A DNA stretch of 64,000 nt from Paenibacillus spiritus (GCF_008710135.1 NZ_VYKK01000015.1:330733-394732), one strand, 5' to 3'; shown: positions 1 through 8,564, counted from the first letter of the stretch. Notes: generated by a model not told the origin, from the letters alone. Program-made: numbers and translations.

Positions 1-123
1 CTGATCGCGGTGCCGGAAGCGGAAGCGGAAGCCCTGCTGGGCGATCTGTTACAGCTTGGCCTTGAAGCGGCGCACATCGGGGAAGTGACCGGAGACCATC
101 CGGGTATGATCCGGATTATCTGA
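1..123 (+). CDS. selD: selenide, water dikinase, C-terminal fragment (partial at window edge)
   Basis: An open frame enters the window and ends at TGA 121-123, leaving 40 residues. The tail GLEAAHIGEVTGDHPG resembles the C-terminal end of the AIR-synthase-like fold of selenophosphate synthase, which makes selenophosphate from selenide and ATP. The next gene, 37 bp downstream on the same strand, is the tRNA 2-selenouridine synthase that consumes selenophosphate, and this pair is a common operon. The family call leans on that context because only the tail is visible; the catalytic Cys/Sec region lies outside the window. Confidence 0.72.
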   Translation: MIAVPEAEAEALLGDLLQLGLEAAHIGEVTGDHPGMIRII

Positions 124-160
124 AGTTCCGTACACCAAGGAGAGCGAAGGAGAGAGGACG

Positions 161-1213
161 TTGTTTCAAGATATATCGCTAACGAAGCTTCAGGAATTGG
201 CGGACCGCAAGGAATTGACCGTCATCGATGTCCGCTCGCCGGGAGAATATGAGAACTCCACCTACCCGGGCAGTGTGAACATCCCTCTGTTCGACAACGA
301 GGAGAGAGCCGAGGTCGGCACGCTGTACAAACAGGCAAGCGTCCAAGCGGCCAAGCAGCGGGGGCTGGAGATTGTCTCCGCCAAGCTGCCCGCTTTTATC
401 CGTAAGTTCGAAGAAATTCCGGGAGCGAAGGCGGTGTTCTGCTGGAGGGGCGGGATGCGGAGCCGGACGACGGCGACCCTCCTGTCTCTGATGGATATTC
501 ATGTCTACCGGCTGGAGGGCGGCTACAAAGCTTACCGCAAATGGGTCGTGGATTCGCTCGAAGCCTTCGACTTCACCCCTGATTCCTGGGTGATTGAGGG
601 TTACACCGGTACGGGTAAAACAGAACTGCTGCGCCGCCTGGCTGCCCGCGGCCTGCCTGCGCTTGATCTGGAGGGAATGGCCGGACACCGGGGGTCCATC
701 TTCGGCCAGGTGGGACTTCGCCCCCACAACCAGAAGACCTTCGACAGCCTGCTGCTTGCGAAGCTGCTGGAATACCGGGATGCTCCTTTCGTGTTGTTCG
801 AAGCGGAGAGCATGCGGATCGGGCGTGTGGTGATGCCTTCATTCATGGGTGAACAGAAGGAGAAGGGAACCCGAATCCGGATTGAACTGCCGCTTGAAGA
901 GCGGGTCCGGCAGATTATGGCGGACTATCGTCCGCAAGAACACGGACCGGCCATCCTTGATGCCTTCAGAATCATCAAGTCGCGGATTCATATTCCGGTC
1001 GCCGCCGAAATCGAGCGCCATCTGCTTGCCGGCCGCTATGCGGATGCCGTTCCGCTTCTTCTGGAATATTACTATGATCCGCTCTACGATCACACCGCCG
1101 CTTCGGAGGAAGATACGAACACCCGGGTGCTCCGGGTGTCCGGTGTAGATGAAGCGGAACGGGAGGTCGTCCGGCTCCTGCAGGACCGTTACCGCCTCCC
1201 GGATACTCTATAG
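161..1213 (+). CDS. mnmH: tRNA 2-selenouridine synthase (rhodanese + P-loop)
   Basis: Replaces the sulfur of 2-thiouridine at the wobble position of Lys, Glu and Gln tRNAs by selenium, using selenophosphate, via a geranylated intermediate. The 350-residue protein has the family layout: an N-terminal rhodanese domain (about 1-130) with the Cys94-Trp-Arg-Gly-Gly loop, then a nucleotide-binding domain with a Walker A motif GYTGTGKT at 147-154. The length is normal for MnmH/SelU. The TTG start at 161 is supported by a GAAGGAGAG ribosome site at 146-154. It follows selD directly, so selenium supply and use are co-transcribed. Confidence 0.93.
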   Translation: MFQDISLTKLQELADRKELTVIDVRSPGEYENSTYPGSVNIPLFDNEERAEVGTLYKQASVQAAKQRGLEIVSAKLPAFIRKFEEIPGAKAVFCWRGGMRSRTTATLLSLMDIHVYRLEGGYKAYRKWVVDSLEAFDFTPDSWVIEGYTGTGKTELLRRLAARGLPALDLEGMAGHRGSIFGQVGLRPHNQKTFDSLLLAKLLEYRDAPFVLFEAESMRIGRVVMPSFMGEQKEKGTRIRIELPLEERVRQIMADYRPQEHGPAILDAFRIIKSRIHIPVAAEIERHLLAGRYADAVPLLLEYYYDPLYDHTAASEEDTNTRVLRVSGVDEAEREVVRLLQDRYRLPDTL

Positions 1214-1228
1214 AAAGCAGGAAGGACT

Positions 1229-2110
1229 GTGAAGCTGCTCACCTTGAACACCCATTCCTGGATGGAAGACAATCAGGAAGCGAAGATTCGCGAGCTTGCC
1301 CGTTTCATTCGGGAAGAACATTTTGACGTCATTGCCCTTCAGGAAGTCAATCAGAGCAAGGGAGAAATGGCGGCCACGGATCTCGAACTGGAGCGTTTTG
1401 TACCCGCCGAGCCGGATATCCGGATTGCCCGCGATAACTTTGCGCTCGTGCTGCTCCGGGAGATCGGCCTGCCGTACTGGTGGACCTGGGTTCCGGTGCA
1501 TACCGGCTTTGTCCGTTATGATGAAGGCATCGCGCTGCTCAGCCGGACTCCGATCGGGGAAGCCTTCAGCGAGTATGTGTCGGAAATGAGAGACTACGAG
1601 AATTATCGTACCCGCAAAATCGCCGGTATCCGCACCTCGTCGGCAGCGAAAGAGAGCTGGTTTGTCAGCGGCCACTTCGGCTGGTGGGAAGACGGGAAGG
1701 AGCTCTTCAGCCGGCAGTGGGACAACGCCCAGGCGTGTCTGGATGCGCTGGCTCCCGCCGCCGTCTACGTGATGGGCGATTTCAACAATGCGGCCGAGGT
1801 GCGGGGAGAAGGCTATGATTATGTCCGTTCCCGGGGATGGACCGATCTGTACGAAGCGGCGGAGGAGAAGGACGACGGAGCGACCGTGGTCAAAGCGATC
1901 AAGGGCTGGGAAGGCAACCGCTCCCCGCTGCGCATTGATCTGATCTGGAGCAGCCGGACCGCGGCGGTTCGCTCGTGCTTGGTTGCGCTGAATGGCGTCC
2001 GGGGCGGCGTGGTGTCGGATCATTTTGGGGTTATGGCCGACATTTACCAATCTGCAAGCGGATTAAATTCTCCGGCTCAATGCCATACTGATAGCATTAA
2101 CCGGAGGTGA
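1229..2110 (+). CDS. endonuclease/exonuclease/phosphatase (EEP) family hydrolase
   Basis: A 293-residue metal-dependent phosphohydrolase of the EEP/DNase I fold. Visible landmarks in order are the N-terminal NTHSW strand, the metal-binding Glu39 in LQEVNQ, a GHFGWW histidine motif near the middle, GDFNNAAE (catalytic Asp/Asn) and the terminal SDHFGV histidine. There is no signal peptide, so it is probably cytoplasmic. The substrate cannot be told from sequence; relatives act on nucleic acid ends, phosphoinositides or sphingomyelin. GTG start with GGAAGGA just upstream, 15 bp after mnmH, so it is probably in the same transcript. Confidence 0.85.
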   Translation: MKLLTLNTHSWMEDNQEAKIRELARFIREEHFDVIALQEVNQSKGEMAATDLELERFVPAEPDIRIARDNFALVLLREIGLPYWWTWVPVHTGFVRYDEGIALLSRTPIGEAFSEYVSEMRDYENYRTRKIAGIRTSSAAKESWFVSGHFGWWEDGKELFSRQWDNAQACLDALAPAAVYVMGDFNNAAEVRGEGYDYVRSRGWTDLYEAAEEKDDGATVVKAIKGWEGNRSPLRIDLIWSSRTAAVRSCLVALNGVRGGVVSDHFGVMADIYQSASGLNSPAQCHTDSINRR

Positions 2111-2117
2111 GAATCAC

Positions 2118-2972
2118 TTGTATTTCTACCGAGAAGATTTGATTAATGTCATTGTTCCCGATAAACCCGATCCGGCTGCGGCGAAGGTTCTTCAGGAGAC
2201 GCTGGGCGGACGGTTCGGCGAGATGCGCACGATGATGCAGTTCTTCTTCCAGAGCAGCAACTTCCGGGGAACGGCCAAGCCGTACCAGGATTTGATCCGC
2301 GGCGTCTTTCTGGAAGAGATCAGCCATGTGGAGCTGGTGCAGCATACGATCAACCAGCTTTTGACCGGCTCGGGCGATCCGATGCCCGGGAATTCCGGCG
2401 TCGACGGCGCGCCGCTGAACGAGGCGATCAAGCATGCGAATCCTCATCATTTTATTATGGGGGCCCAGAGTTCGCTGCCTGTCGATGCCGCAGGCAATCC
2501 TTGGAACGGCAACTATGTCTATTCCCACGGCAATCTGATCAGCGATCTGCTGGACAATCTGGTGCTGGAATCGACGGGTGTTCTCCAGAAATCCCGAATC
2601 TACGAAATGAGTACCAACAAGACCTTCCGAGAGACGCTGGCCTTCCTTATTGTCCGTGACAATGCGCACCAGAACGCATTCGCCAAAGCGCTGGAGACCC
2701 TGGGCGTGCAGTGGGGCAAGCTGTTCCCCGTCCCGAACTACGACATCAACAAGTACCCGGAATGCCGGAAATATGTAGAACTTGGCTACCACAACGCTCA
2801 GTTCAATTTCCGCCTGGACGCTACGCAGATTGCGGAGATCTTCAGCGGCCAGACGCCGAGCCGCAACGGAGGAACGCTTGAAGTCGTGGACCCGCCGGCC
2901 GGATTCCCGGTACCGGTCATGCCGGAGCTCCCGAACGAGCACAGTCCGGGTCTGAACGATCTCAACGCCTGA
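2118..2972 (+). CDS. manganese catalase family protein
   Basis: Non-heme dimanganese catalase that disproportionates hydrogen peroxide to water and oxygen. The 284-residue protein carries the four-helix-bundle ligand pattern: EMRTMMQFFFQSSNFRG, LEEISHVELVQH (the E-x3-H metal pair), ESTGVLQK and RDNAHQNAF. The C-terminal tail is Pro-rich. The TTG start at 2118 has a perfect GGAGGTGA site (2102-2109) located in the end of the upstream gene, only 7 bp away. The gene ends the first operon and is followed by a strong terminator. Bacillus relatives (YdbD, CotJC) are often spore-associated; that link is inference here. Confidence 0.93.
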   Translation: MYFYREDLINVIVPDKPDPAAAKVLQETLGGRFGEMRTMMQFFFQSSNFRGTAKPYQDLIRGVFLEEISHVELVQHTINQLLTGSGDPMPGNSGVDGAPLNEAIKHANPHHFIMGAQSSLPVDAAGNPWNGNYVYSHGNLISDLLDNLVLESTGVLQKSRIYEMSTNKTFRETLAFLIVRDNAHQNAFAKALETLGVQWGKLFPVPNYDINKYPECRKYVELGYHNAQFNFRLDATQIAEIFSGQTPSRNGGTLEVVDPPAGFPVPVMPELPNEHSPGLNDLNA

Positions 2973-3004
2973 TCCCCGCTCTGAGCGGGAACGGATTCTT
3001 CCTG

Positions 3005-3055
3005 AAGGAACACCTTCCTGGGCGTCTGCGCCCTGGAGGGTGTTCCTTTATTTTG
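3005..3055 (+). terminator. rho-independent terminator after manganese catalase
   Basis: AAGGAACACC at 3005-3014 pairs with GGTGTTCCTT at 3039-3048, with further GC pairs inside, followed by TATTTT. It ends the selD-to-catalase transcript. Confidence 0.85.
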
Positions 3056-3081
3056 GAATCTGCTGATGAAGGAGACCTGTC

Positions 3082-4533
3082 ATGAAGATTCGCTGGAGCC
3101 GGGGATTCCGGCTTATTCTAATGCTCCTGCTGGCCGCTGCCCTTGTGAGTGTGTCCGCTTCCGATGCCGTCCGTCCTCTGGCAGCAGGGACGGTGCGTTC
3201 TTTATCGGGCGGCCGTCTTCAGCCGCTCATTCTTCCCTCGGATCTGACAGAGGCTTACCGCAGATTGGGGCAAGCCATGTTCGTTCCAGACGAACCCGGC
3301 CGCAGGGTAGGCGGTTCCAAGAAGCCGAGATTGTGGGGCCGGGGGGCCGGAAGCCATGTGATTCTCATTCAGCTTGAATCCTTTCAGAACTTCCTGATGC
3401 GGGTGAAGGTCGAGGGGCAGGAAGTCACACCGAACCTGAACCGGCTTGCCGGTGAAAGTCTGTATTACCCCAACGTCTTCCAGCAGATTGGACGGGGAAA
3501 TACCTCGGATGCCGAATTTGTTGCCAACACTTCCCTGTATCCGGTCGGGAACGAGCCCATGTTCGAGCAATATGCCGACCGCAGCATCCCGAGTCTGGCC
3601 CGGCTGCTGGGAGCCCAAGGGTATCGGACCTGGACCTTTCATGTCAATAAGGCCAGCTTCTGGAACCGGTCGCGCATGTATCCGGCGCTGGGCTTCGATG
3701 CTTATTTTGACAAGCCCTTTTTCCGTCCCGAGCGATTCAGCCGGTTCGGCGCTTCAGACGAAGAACTGTTCCGCGCGGGACTGAAGAAGCTGAAGCAGGC
3801 CGACCGCGCCGGACAGAAGATCTTCGCCCAGTTCGTTACGGTATCGAGCCACTCGCCTTTCTCCATCCCAGAGGAGAGTGTCCGGCTCCACATGGAGAGC
3901 AAGCAGGCCAAAACGCTCCTTGGCCGATACGCCGCTTCGGTTCACTATACCGATGATGCGCTCGGGAAGTTTATTGAAGGGCTGAGATCATCGGGGCTGT
4001 GGGAGAAGAGCCTGGTGGTGGTCTACGGGGACCATTTTGGCCTCAACCGGAAGAAATATAACCCGGAGACGATCCGCAAAGTGCTGGACTCCCGGTATTT
4101 GGCGGCCCTGGATACCTACAACGTGCCGCTCCTGATCCATTGGCCGGGCCAACGGGAGGGTGAGGAGATCCGGCAGGCCGGCGGCCAGATTGATATTTTG
4201 CCGACCCTTGCGAATCTACTCGGAATCCGGCTGGAGACAGAGCCGTTCCTGGTATTCGGCCATGATCTGCTCAATGTTCGACGCAATCTGATCGGCATCC
4301 GGTACTACCTTCGGACAGGCTCGTTCGTCAATAATGAAGTCCTCTTCGCCGCAGGCCCGCACGGATTCCGGGACGGAACCGCCATCTCGCTGGATACCCG
4401 CAAGCCGGTCGCGCTTCGTTCGGAATGGAGGCGCCAGTGCGAATGGATCATGGAATGGGAGAAGCTGTCGGACCGCTACGTGAACCTTCTGCCCCGGATA
4501 CCGGATTCCCCAAAGCGGGATACCGGCGGCTGA
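3082..4533 (+). CDS. LTA synthase-like sulfatase-fold protein without the five-TM domain
   Basis: The protein has one N-terminal hydrophobic segment (about 10-25, signal peptide or anchor) and then directly an LtaS-type extracellular phosphoglycerol transferase domain. Metal and nucleophile positions are present: Glu99 in QLESFQNF, Thr141 in GRGNTSDAEF (the nucleophile in LtaS), and YGDHFGLNR with the late metal ligands. At 483 residues it is about 140 shorter than the full-length paralogue at 38755-40638, the missing part being the membrane domain. It probably acts outside the membrane on glycerolphosphate polymers, as a primase-like or trimming enzyme; substrate unproven. ATG start with GAAGGAGA upstream; stands alone after a terminator. 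Confidence 0.88.
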   Translation: MKIRWSRGFRLILMLLLAAALVSVSASDAVRPLAAGTVRSLSGGRLQPLILPSDLTEAYRRLGQAMFVPDEPGRRVGGSKKPRLWGRGAGSHVILIQLESFQNFLMRVKVEGQEVTPNLNRLAGESLYYPNVFQQIGRGNTSDAEFVANTSLYPVGNEPMFEQYADRSIPSLARLLGAQGYRTWTFHVNKASFWNRSRMYPALGFDAYFDKPFFRPERFSRFGASDEELFRAGLKKLKQADRAGQKIFAQFVTVSSHSPFSIPEESVRLHMESKQAKTLLGRYAASVHYTDDALGKFIEGLRSSGLWEKSLVVVYGDHFGLNRKKYNPETIRKVLDSRYLAALDTYNVPLLIHWPGQREGEEIRQAGGQIDILPTLANLLGIRLETEPFLVFGHDLLNVRRNLIGIRYYLRTGSFVNNEVLFAAGPHGFRDGTAISLDTRKPVALRSEWRRQCEWIMEWEKLSDRYVNLLPRIPDSPKRDTGG

Positions 4534-4668
4534 GGGTCATTATGAGCGTGGCCGCCATTTCCCCATTATTTGCTATAATTTCCTGTACATCCACCGGCAG
4601 AGAGTGGAGATATTATGATCCGGGGAAAAATTTCAGAAAAGGGATATGCCCGGATAAGGTGGAGGCCT

Positions 4669-5802
4669 ATGAGACGAAGCATCTGCACCCAATACCGTTC
4701 CAAACTTATTGCTGTAATCGTAGCTATAACCCTTCTGTCTCTGTCGGCAAGAGCGGCGGCTGACGGTCTAACCGATGCGGAGCATGAAATCCAACCGGCG
4801 CTGGAGGACTTGTACAAGGCCAGAGCCGAGGCGTTTGTCAATCAGGATATTCAGAAACTCAAAGACTATTACCTGGATGAGAAGATCAGCCGGATCGCTC
4901 TGGAGCATGAGCATAACCAAATTCAATACCTCAATAAGTGGTCTGACAAAAGAGCGATTCAGCTGACCCATTCCCAATGCGCGATCCGGATTATCCGCCA
5001 GCGGATTACCGGGGATCGGGCGGTCGTCTCCCTGGTCCAATCCCACCGGATTGGATATATGTATGAGAACCGGTTTTTGCCGGAGCAATTTTTCGGTGTG
5101 GGAACCAGACATTTTATTACTTTAAAAAAGAAAGACGGACGATGGAAGGTATCCAGGGAATGGTATCTGGACCCTCTGGACGAGAATCCCAAGAAGATAT
5201 CCGATGGCCCAGACGGGTTAGCCCCTTCGGTTAAGGCTAAATCCTCCGAGCCTCCGAAGAGCCAAAAGTATAACCGCAAGCGCGCGGTCGAGTATGCCAA
5301 CAAGTATGCCGGAGCCGCATGGGGAGCGGGAAACCGTCACCGATACAATCCGAAATACTTGGATTACACCAGTAAAGGCGGGGACTGTACCAACTTTGCT
5401 TCCCAAATCATAGGAGATTCGGAAGGCGGAGGGTTGCCGGCGAGAGGGAATTGGCGCTATTTCGATCGTTCAGGCGGTACTCAGACCTGGGTTCAGACCG
5501 ATTCTTTCAGCCGGTTCCTGATCGGTTCCGGTTACGGGAAGCTTCTTGCCAAGGGAACCTATGAGCAGATTACCAGGCCGTCCGACCAATACCCGGACAG
5601 CGCCATTTCGTCGCTGGAGCCGGGAGATCTGATCGGGTATATCCTGCATAATAACGATACGGACCATTTCTCTGTGGTGGTCGGATTTGATGACTATGGT
5701 TATCCGCTGGTTAATTCGCATACGGCCGACCGTTACCGGGTCCCGTTTGATTTAGGGTGGGACAGCGAGACCCGATATCAGCTGTTTCATATCCGGGACT
5801 AA
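4669..5802 (+). CDS. exported protein with C-terminal amidase_6-type domain
   Basis: Starting at ATG 4669 (GGTGGAGG site just upstream; an earlier ATG at 4615 would only add 18 basic residues) the protein has an N-terminal signal peptide ending near ARAAADG. An N-terminal region of about 150 residues resembles the NTF2-like or lipoprotein-associated module often found in these proteins. The C-terminal half holds the putative amidase domain: RKRAVEYANKYA, then GGDCTNFASQII with the catalytic-type Cys, later DHFSVVVGFD with the His. Paenibacillus and Bacillus genomes carry many such exported amidase-domain proteins; a cell-wall or peptide substrate is likely but not shown. Confidence 0.83.
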   Translation: MRRSICTQYRSKLIAVIVAITLLSLSARAAADGLTDAEHEIQPALEDLYKARAEAFVNQDIQKLKDYYLDEKISRIALEHEHNQIQYLNKWSDKRAIQLTHSQCAIRIIRQRITGDRAVVSLVQSHRIGYMYENRFLPEQFFGVGTRHFITLKKKDGRWKVSREWYLDPLDENPKKISDGPDGLAPSVKAKSSEPPKSQKYNRKRAVEYANKYAGAAWGAGNRHRYNPKYLDYTSKGGDCTNFASQIIGDSEGGGLPARGNWRYFDRSGGTQTWVQTDSFSRFLIGSGYGKLLAKGTYEQITRPSDQYPDSAISSLEPGDLIGYILHNNDTDHFSVVVGFDDYGYPLVNSHTADRYRVPFDLGWDSETRYQLFHIRD

Positions 5803-5875
5803 GCTTGTCAGCATATGAGGGGTTCCCTGTCATACACATAGAGATAACCATCTTTAGGTGAGGCAGGAGGAGAAG

Positions 5876-7360
5876 ATGAGGATACCCCGGCTGCTTAAGC
5901 AATGGGCGATCAGAGCCGGCGCCATGCTCGCAGTGAAGCTGATTGGACTCGTCGGCCGTGTAATCCTTACGCGGATCATCGGTGCAGAAGGAATCGGCCT
6001 GTATCAGATTGCGTATTCCTTTTACGGATTTCTCCTCATGCTTACGAGCGGATTTCCCACGACGCTTGCTATGGCAACGGCGAAGGGGCCTAAACAGGGA
6101 TGGAGGGTACTCATCCGGGTATCCCAATGTCTGATTCTGTGCTGCGGCCTGCTTAGTCTGGCCGTATTCTGGTGCCGGAAGGACATCGCCGTCCTCCTGG
6201 GCAACGCGGAGCTGGAGTACGCCATTCACAGTCTTGCCTTGTCTTTATTTGCAGTTCCGCTGCTGGGATTGGTGCGCGGATATTTGCAAGGAATGAAGCA
6301 GTTCGGGATCATAGCGCTCTCCGAGATCGTGGAGCAATCCGTTCGGTTCCTCTGCATGCTCCTTCTGATTGGCCAATTCTTGTCTCTCGGCGTCGCGCAG
6401 GCTATGGGATACGGGTTATACGGCACCTTCGCGGGCGCATTTATCTCCTTTAGTCTGCTGACGCTCTTTATCTCGGTTAATAAGGACAAGATGCCCTCCA
6501 ACAGAACCGGTGACGCCTTCATTACCCTTTCCTGGTTCGCAAAAACTTCGCTGGCGATCTCCGCTACCCGGTTGTTTGTACCGCTGTCTGAATTTCTGGA
6601 TGCGCTTATTGTTCCGAACCGTCTTATAGCGGCGGGCTACAGCGCTGCTGAATCCACCGCTATTTACGGAGTTGTGTACGGCATGGCGGTCCTCGTGGTG
6701 TATGCTCCCACCCTGTTCACCGGAGCGCTTAGTCATATCTTAACGAGCCATATGGTGGCCGAGTCGCAGCGGGGGAAGAACGTCACCTTCATGGCGTTAT
6801 GCAGGACGGCCTTCAGTACAAGCTGGATCTGGGGAGGCGTCACTGGTTTATTCTTATTTGTGTATGCGGAAGAACTGTCCTTCTATATCTTTCATACCGA
6901 CAGTGCAAGTCAGGTGATTCGGCTTCTCGCTTGGATTCCCCTGATTGTGGGCTTTCGCGAAGTTTCTACGAGCGTTCTATGGGCGGAGGATATTCGGAAG
7001 AATCCTTTCCTTGGTCTTCTTACGGGAATCGCCTGTTCGATCGTATGCCAATTCACTTTGGTGGGGATTCCCGGCTTTGGATACAAGGGGGCGGCCATAG
7101 CCATTTTGGTGCTTGAAGGCATGGCGACCCTTTGGAATTTGAGCGTTCTCCGCAACAAGCAGATTACCGTGGCGGGCATGGCGAAGCCCTTGCTTATGGA
7201 TTTGGCTTTTGGACTTCTGGTACTGTTGGGAATCATTCACTTCTTTCATCCGCAATCCGGAAGCCTATTGAGCCTGTGGCGCTTCGTGCAGGTCATTGTG
7301 GTCTACTTCACCGCCTCGGGGATCTATATGTATTATCGCGGTGTACGAAAATTCATGTAG
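5876..7360 (+). CDS. SpoVB/YkvU-like oligosaccharide flippase of the MOP superfamily
   Basis: A 494-residue polytopic membrane protein with about 12-14 hydrophobic segments. The N-terminus (RAGAMLAVKLIGLVGRVILTR, then IGAEGIGLYQIAYSFYGF) is characteristic of SpoVB and YkvU, which move lipid-linked cell-wall precursors or act in spore cortex formation and germination. The ATG at 5876 is preferred over a GTG at 5858 because AGGAGGAG lies just before it. Monocistronic: it is followed by a terminator. Which of the SpoVB paralogues it is cannot be decided from sequence alone. Confidence 0.85.
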   Translation: MRIPRLLKQWAIRAGAMLAVKLIGLVGRVILTRIIGAEGIGLYQIAYSFYGFLLMLTSGFPTTLAMATAKGPKQGWRVLIRVSQCLILCCGLLSLAVFWCRKDIAVLLGNAELEYAIHSLALSLFAVPLLGLVRGYLQGMKQFGIIALSEIVEQSVRFLCMLLLIGQFLSLGVAQAMGYGLYGTFAGAFISFSLLTLFISVNKDKMPSNRTGDAFITLSWFAKTSLAISATRLFVPLSEFLDALIVPNRLIAAGYSAAESTAIYGVVYGMAVLVVYAPTLFTGALSHILTSHMVAESQRGKNVTFMALCRTAFSTSWIWGGVTGLFLFVYAEELSFYIFHTDSASQVIRLLAWIPLIVGFREVSTSVLWAEDIRKNPFLGLLTGIACSIVCQFTLVGIPGFGYKGAAIAILVLEGMATLWNLSVLRNKQITVAGMAKPLLMDLAFGLLVLLGIIHFFHPQSGSLLSLWRFVQVIVVYFTASGIYMYYRGVRKFM

Positions 7361-7393
7361 GAACATCGACGTTCATTCGAGGTATGTATGAGA

Positions 7394-7416
7394 ACCCGCG
7401 CCCGGCGCGGGTTTTT
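7394..7416 (+). terminator. rho-independent terminator after flippase gene
   Basis: ACCCGCGC pairs with GCGCGGGT in a compact GC hairpin followed by TTTTT. Confidence 0.85.
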
Positions 7417-7473
7417 GAGTTATATGCAGAACGCCAGGAAAATAGTGGTTGTCCCGGTTATTCCGAGCCGATG

Positions 7474-7516
7474 TTGACAAGGTGCGATACCAGCTATAAT
7501 ATACCCATAGGGGTAT
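7474..7516 (+). promoter_or_regulatory. promoter and CstR/CsoR-type operator
   Basis: TTGACA at 7474-7479 and TATAAT at 7495-7500 are both perfect sigma-A hexamers but only 15 bp apart. Directly after the -10, at 7501-7516, is ATACCCATAGGGGTAT: arms ATACCC and GGGTAT around a 4-bp centre, the GC-rich dyad type bound by the CsoR/CstR family. It overlaps the transcription start, so the downstream regulator should repress its own operon. Confidence 0.8.
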
Positions 7517-7549
7517 TGGTAACCGAAACTGAAGAGGAGATAATCAGGC

Positions 7550-7819
7550 ATGGAATATAACTATCCGGATGACATCAAGACCCGGCTTCGCAGAATCGAA
7601 GGTCAAATTCGCGGCGTGCTGCGCTTAATGGAAGAGGGCAAGTCCTGCAAGGAAGTGGTGTCGCAGCTGTCTGCGGTCCGCAATGCTTCCGACAGAGCGC
7701 TGGCTCAAATTGTGGCGGATAATCTGCAGCGGTGTATCCTGGAGGACCAAGAAAGCGGGAACCCCGATCCAGGCAAGATGGTCAAAGAAGCCGTTGAACT
7801 GCTGGTGAAAAGCAGATAA
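7550..7819 (+). CDS. CstR-like persulfide-sensing repressor (CsoR/DUF156 family)
   Basis: An 89-residue all-helical repressor of the metal-sensitive CsoR family. Cys33 (GKSCKEVV) and Cys62 (NLQRCIL) are conserved. The copper-binding His of CsoR, four residues before the second Cys, is Asn58 here, as in CstR of Staphylococcus aureus, which forms disulfide or trisulfide bridges between the two cysteines on meeting reactive sulfur species. A rhodanese gene follows 28 bp downstream and a family-type operator precedes the gene, so it very probably controls sulfane-sulfur detoxification. Copper sensing is unlikely for lack of the His. Confidence 0.87.
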   Translation: MEYNYPDDIKTRLRRIEGQIRGVLRLMEEGKSCKEVVSQLSAVRNASDRALAQIVADNLQRCILEDQESGNPDPGKMVKEAVELLVKSR

Positions 7820-7847
7820 ATAGAGGAAACAGAAGGAGAGAATCGAA

Positions 7848-8165
7848 ATGGCATTTCAAATTCCGAAAGAGATCTTACCCCAGGACGTCGCCAGACAATT
7901 GAACGAAGGGAAGGCGCTCCATGTGCTGGACGTCCGCGAACCGGCCGAATGGGCGGAGGGGCATGTAGAAGGAGCCAAGCATATTCCGCTGAGCCAACTG
8001 GTGGAACGGCATCACGAGTTGGACCCGAATCAAGAGGTCATTATTATGTGCCGCAGCGGAAATCGCAGCGGTCTGGCCTGCGAGCTGCTGCATGAGAAAG
8101 GCTATAAAGTGGTCAATATGACGGGTGGACTCAATGATTGGACAAGTAAACTTGTCCGGGGTTGA
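7848..8165 (+). CDS. single-domain rhodanese (sulfurtransferase)
   Basis: A 105-residue cytoplasmic rhodanese that shuttles sulfane sulfur through a Cys persulfide. The family signatures are VLDVREPAEWAEGHVEGAKHIP and the active-site loop MCRSGNRSG with Cys68. ATG start with AGAAGGAGAG upstream. Co-transcribed with the CstR-like repressor, so it should be induced by persulfide or polysulfide. No persulfide dioxygenase or SQR follows, only a fragment that may be the remains of a longer operon. Confidence 0.92.
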   Translation: MAFQIPKEILPQDVARQLNEGKALHVLDVREPAEWAEGHVEGAKHIPLSQLVERHHELDPNQEVIIMCRSGNRSGLACELLHEKGYKVVNMTGGLNDWTSKLVRG

Positions 8166-8253
8166 TGAATCTCGATGACCGTCCCGGCGCTTACTTATTT
8201 GAATCGCGCGGAATGGTCTTCCGGGGCTGGACGTGGGTCCCCAGGCTCATCTC

Positions 8254-8334
8254 CTGGAGGTCAGGAACGCGAACGAATATTGGGAGGGACATATAGCGGG
8301 ATCTGAAAGACAAGCTTCCTTGCTGCGTGTATAG
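8254..8334 (+). pseudogene. remnant of a second rhodanese-like coding sequence
   Basis: A short open stretch reads LLEVRNANEYWEGHIAGSE, which aligns with the VLDVREPAEWAEGHVEGAK strand-loop of the intact rhodanese just upstream, then hits a stop at 8332-8334. Upstream the same frame is broken by TGA codons at 8176 and 8200, and no start or ribosome site is present. It looks like a decayed rhodanese domain, perhaps the C-terminal part of a lost persulfide dioxygenase or tandem sulfurtransferase. The similarity is short, so confidence is limited. Confidence 0.5.
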
Positions 8335-8356
8335 ATCAGAGCCGGCAAGAAGATTT

Positions 8357-8386
8357 AGACCTCATGGAATTGAGGTCTTTTTCTTT
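8357..8386 (+). terminator. rho-independent terminator of the cstR-rhodanese operon
   Basis: AGACCTCA pairs with TGAGGTCT around a six-base loop and is followed by a T-rich run, TTTTTCTTTT. Confidence 0.85.
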
Positions 8387-8491
8387 TGCATAGTACTTTT
8401 TCACAAAACCCGTATTTTGTACATATGTATAGCCGACATGCTTTAAGGCCTATCCAACAATCATTTGATTGTAATATATATAGTCCGTAGA

Positions 8492-8536
8492 AAATAATAA
8501 GGCAGATCAACTAATATATCGTTGGTGGTCTGCCTT
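8492..8536 (-). terminator. terminator of the TPR-receptor/propeptide operon
   Basis: AAGGCAGA (8499-8506) pairs with TCTGCCTT (8529-8536). Read on the minus strand the stem is followed by a T-rich stretch, TTATTATTTT. It lies about 30 bp beyond the propeptide stop codon. Confidence 0.75.
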
Positions 8537-8564
8537 TGTACATCATTTTACTATATAGATGAAT

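Noticed and set aside
7550..7819. Copper-sensing CsoR
   Set aside because: The essential His is Asn, and the neighbour is a rhodanese instead of a copper ATPase or chaperone.
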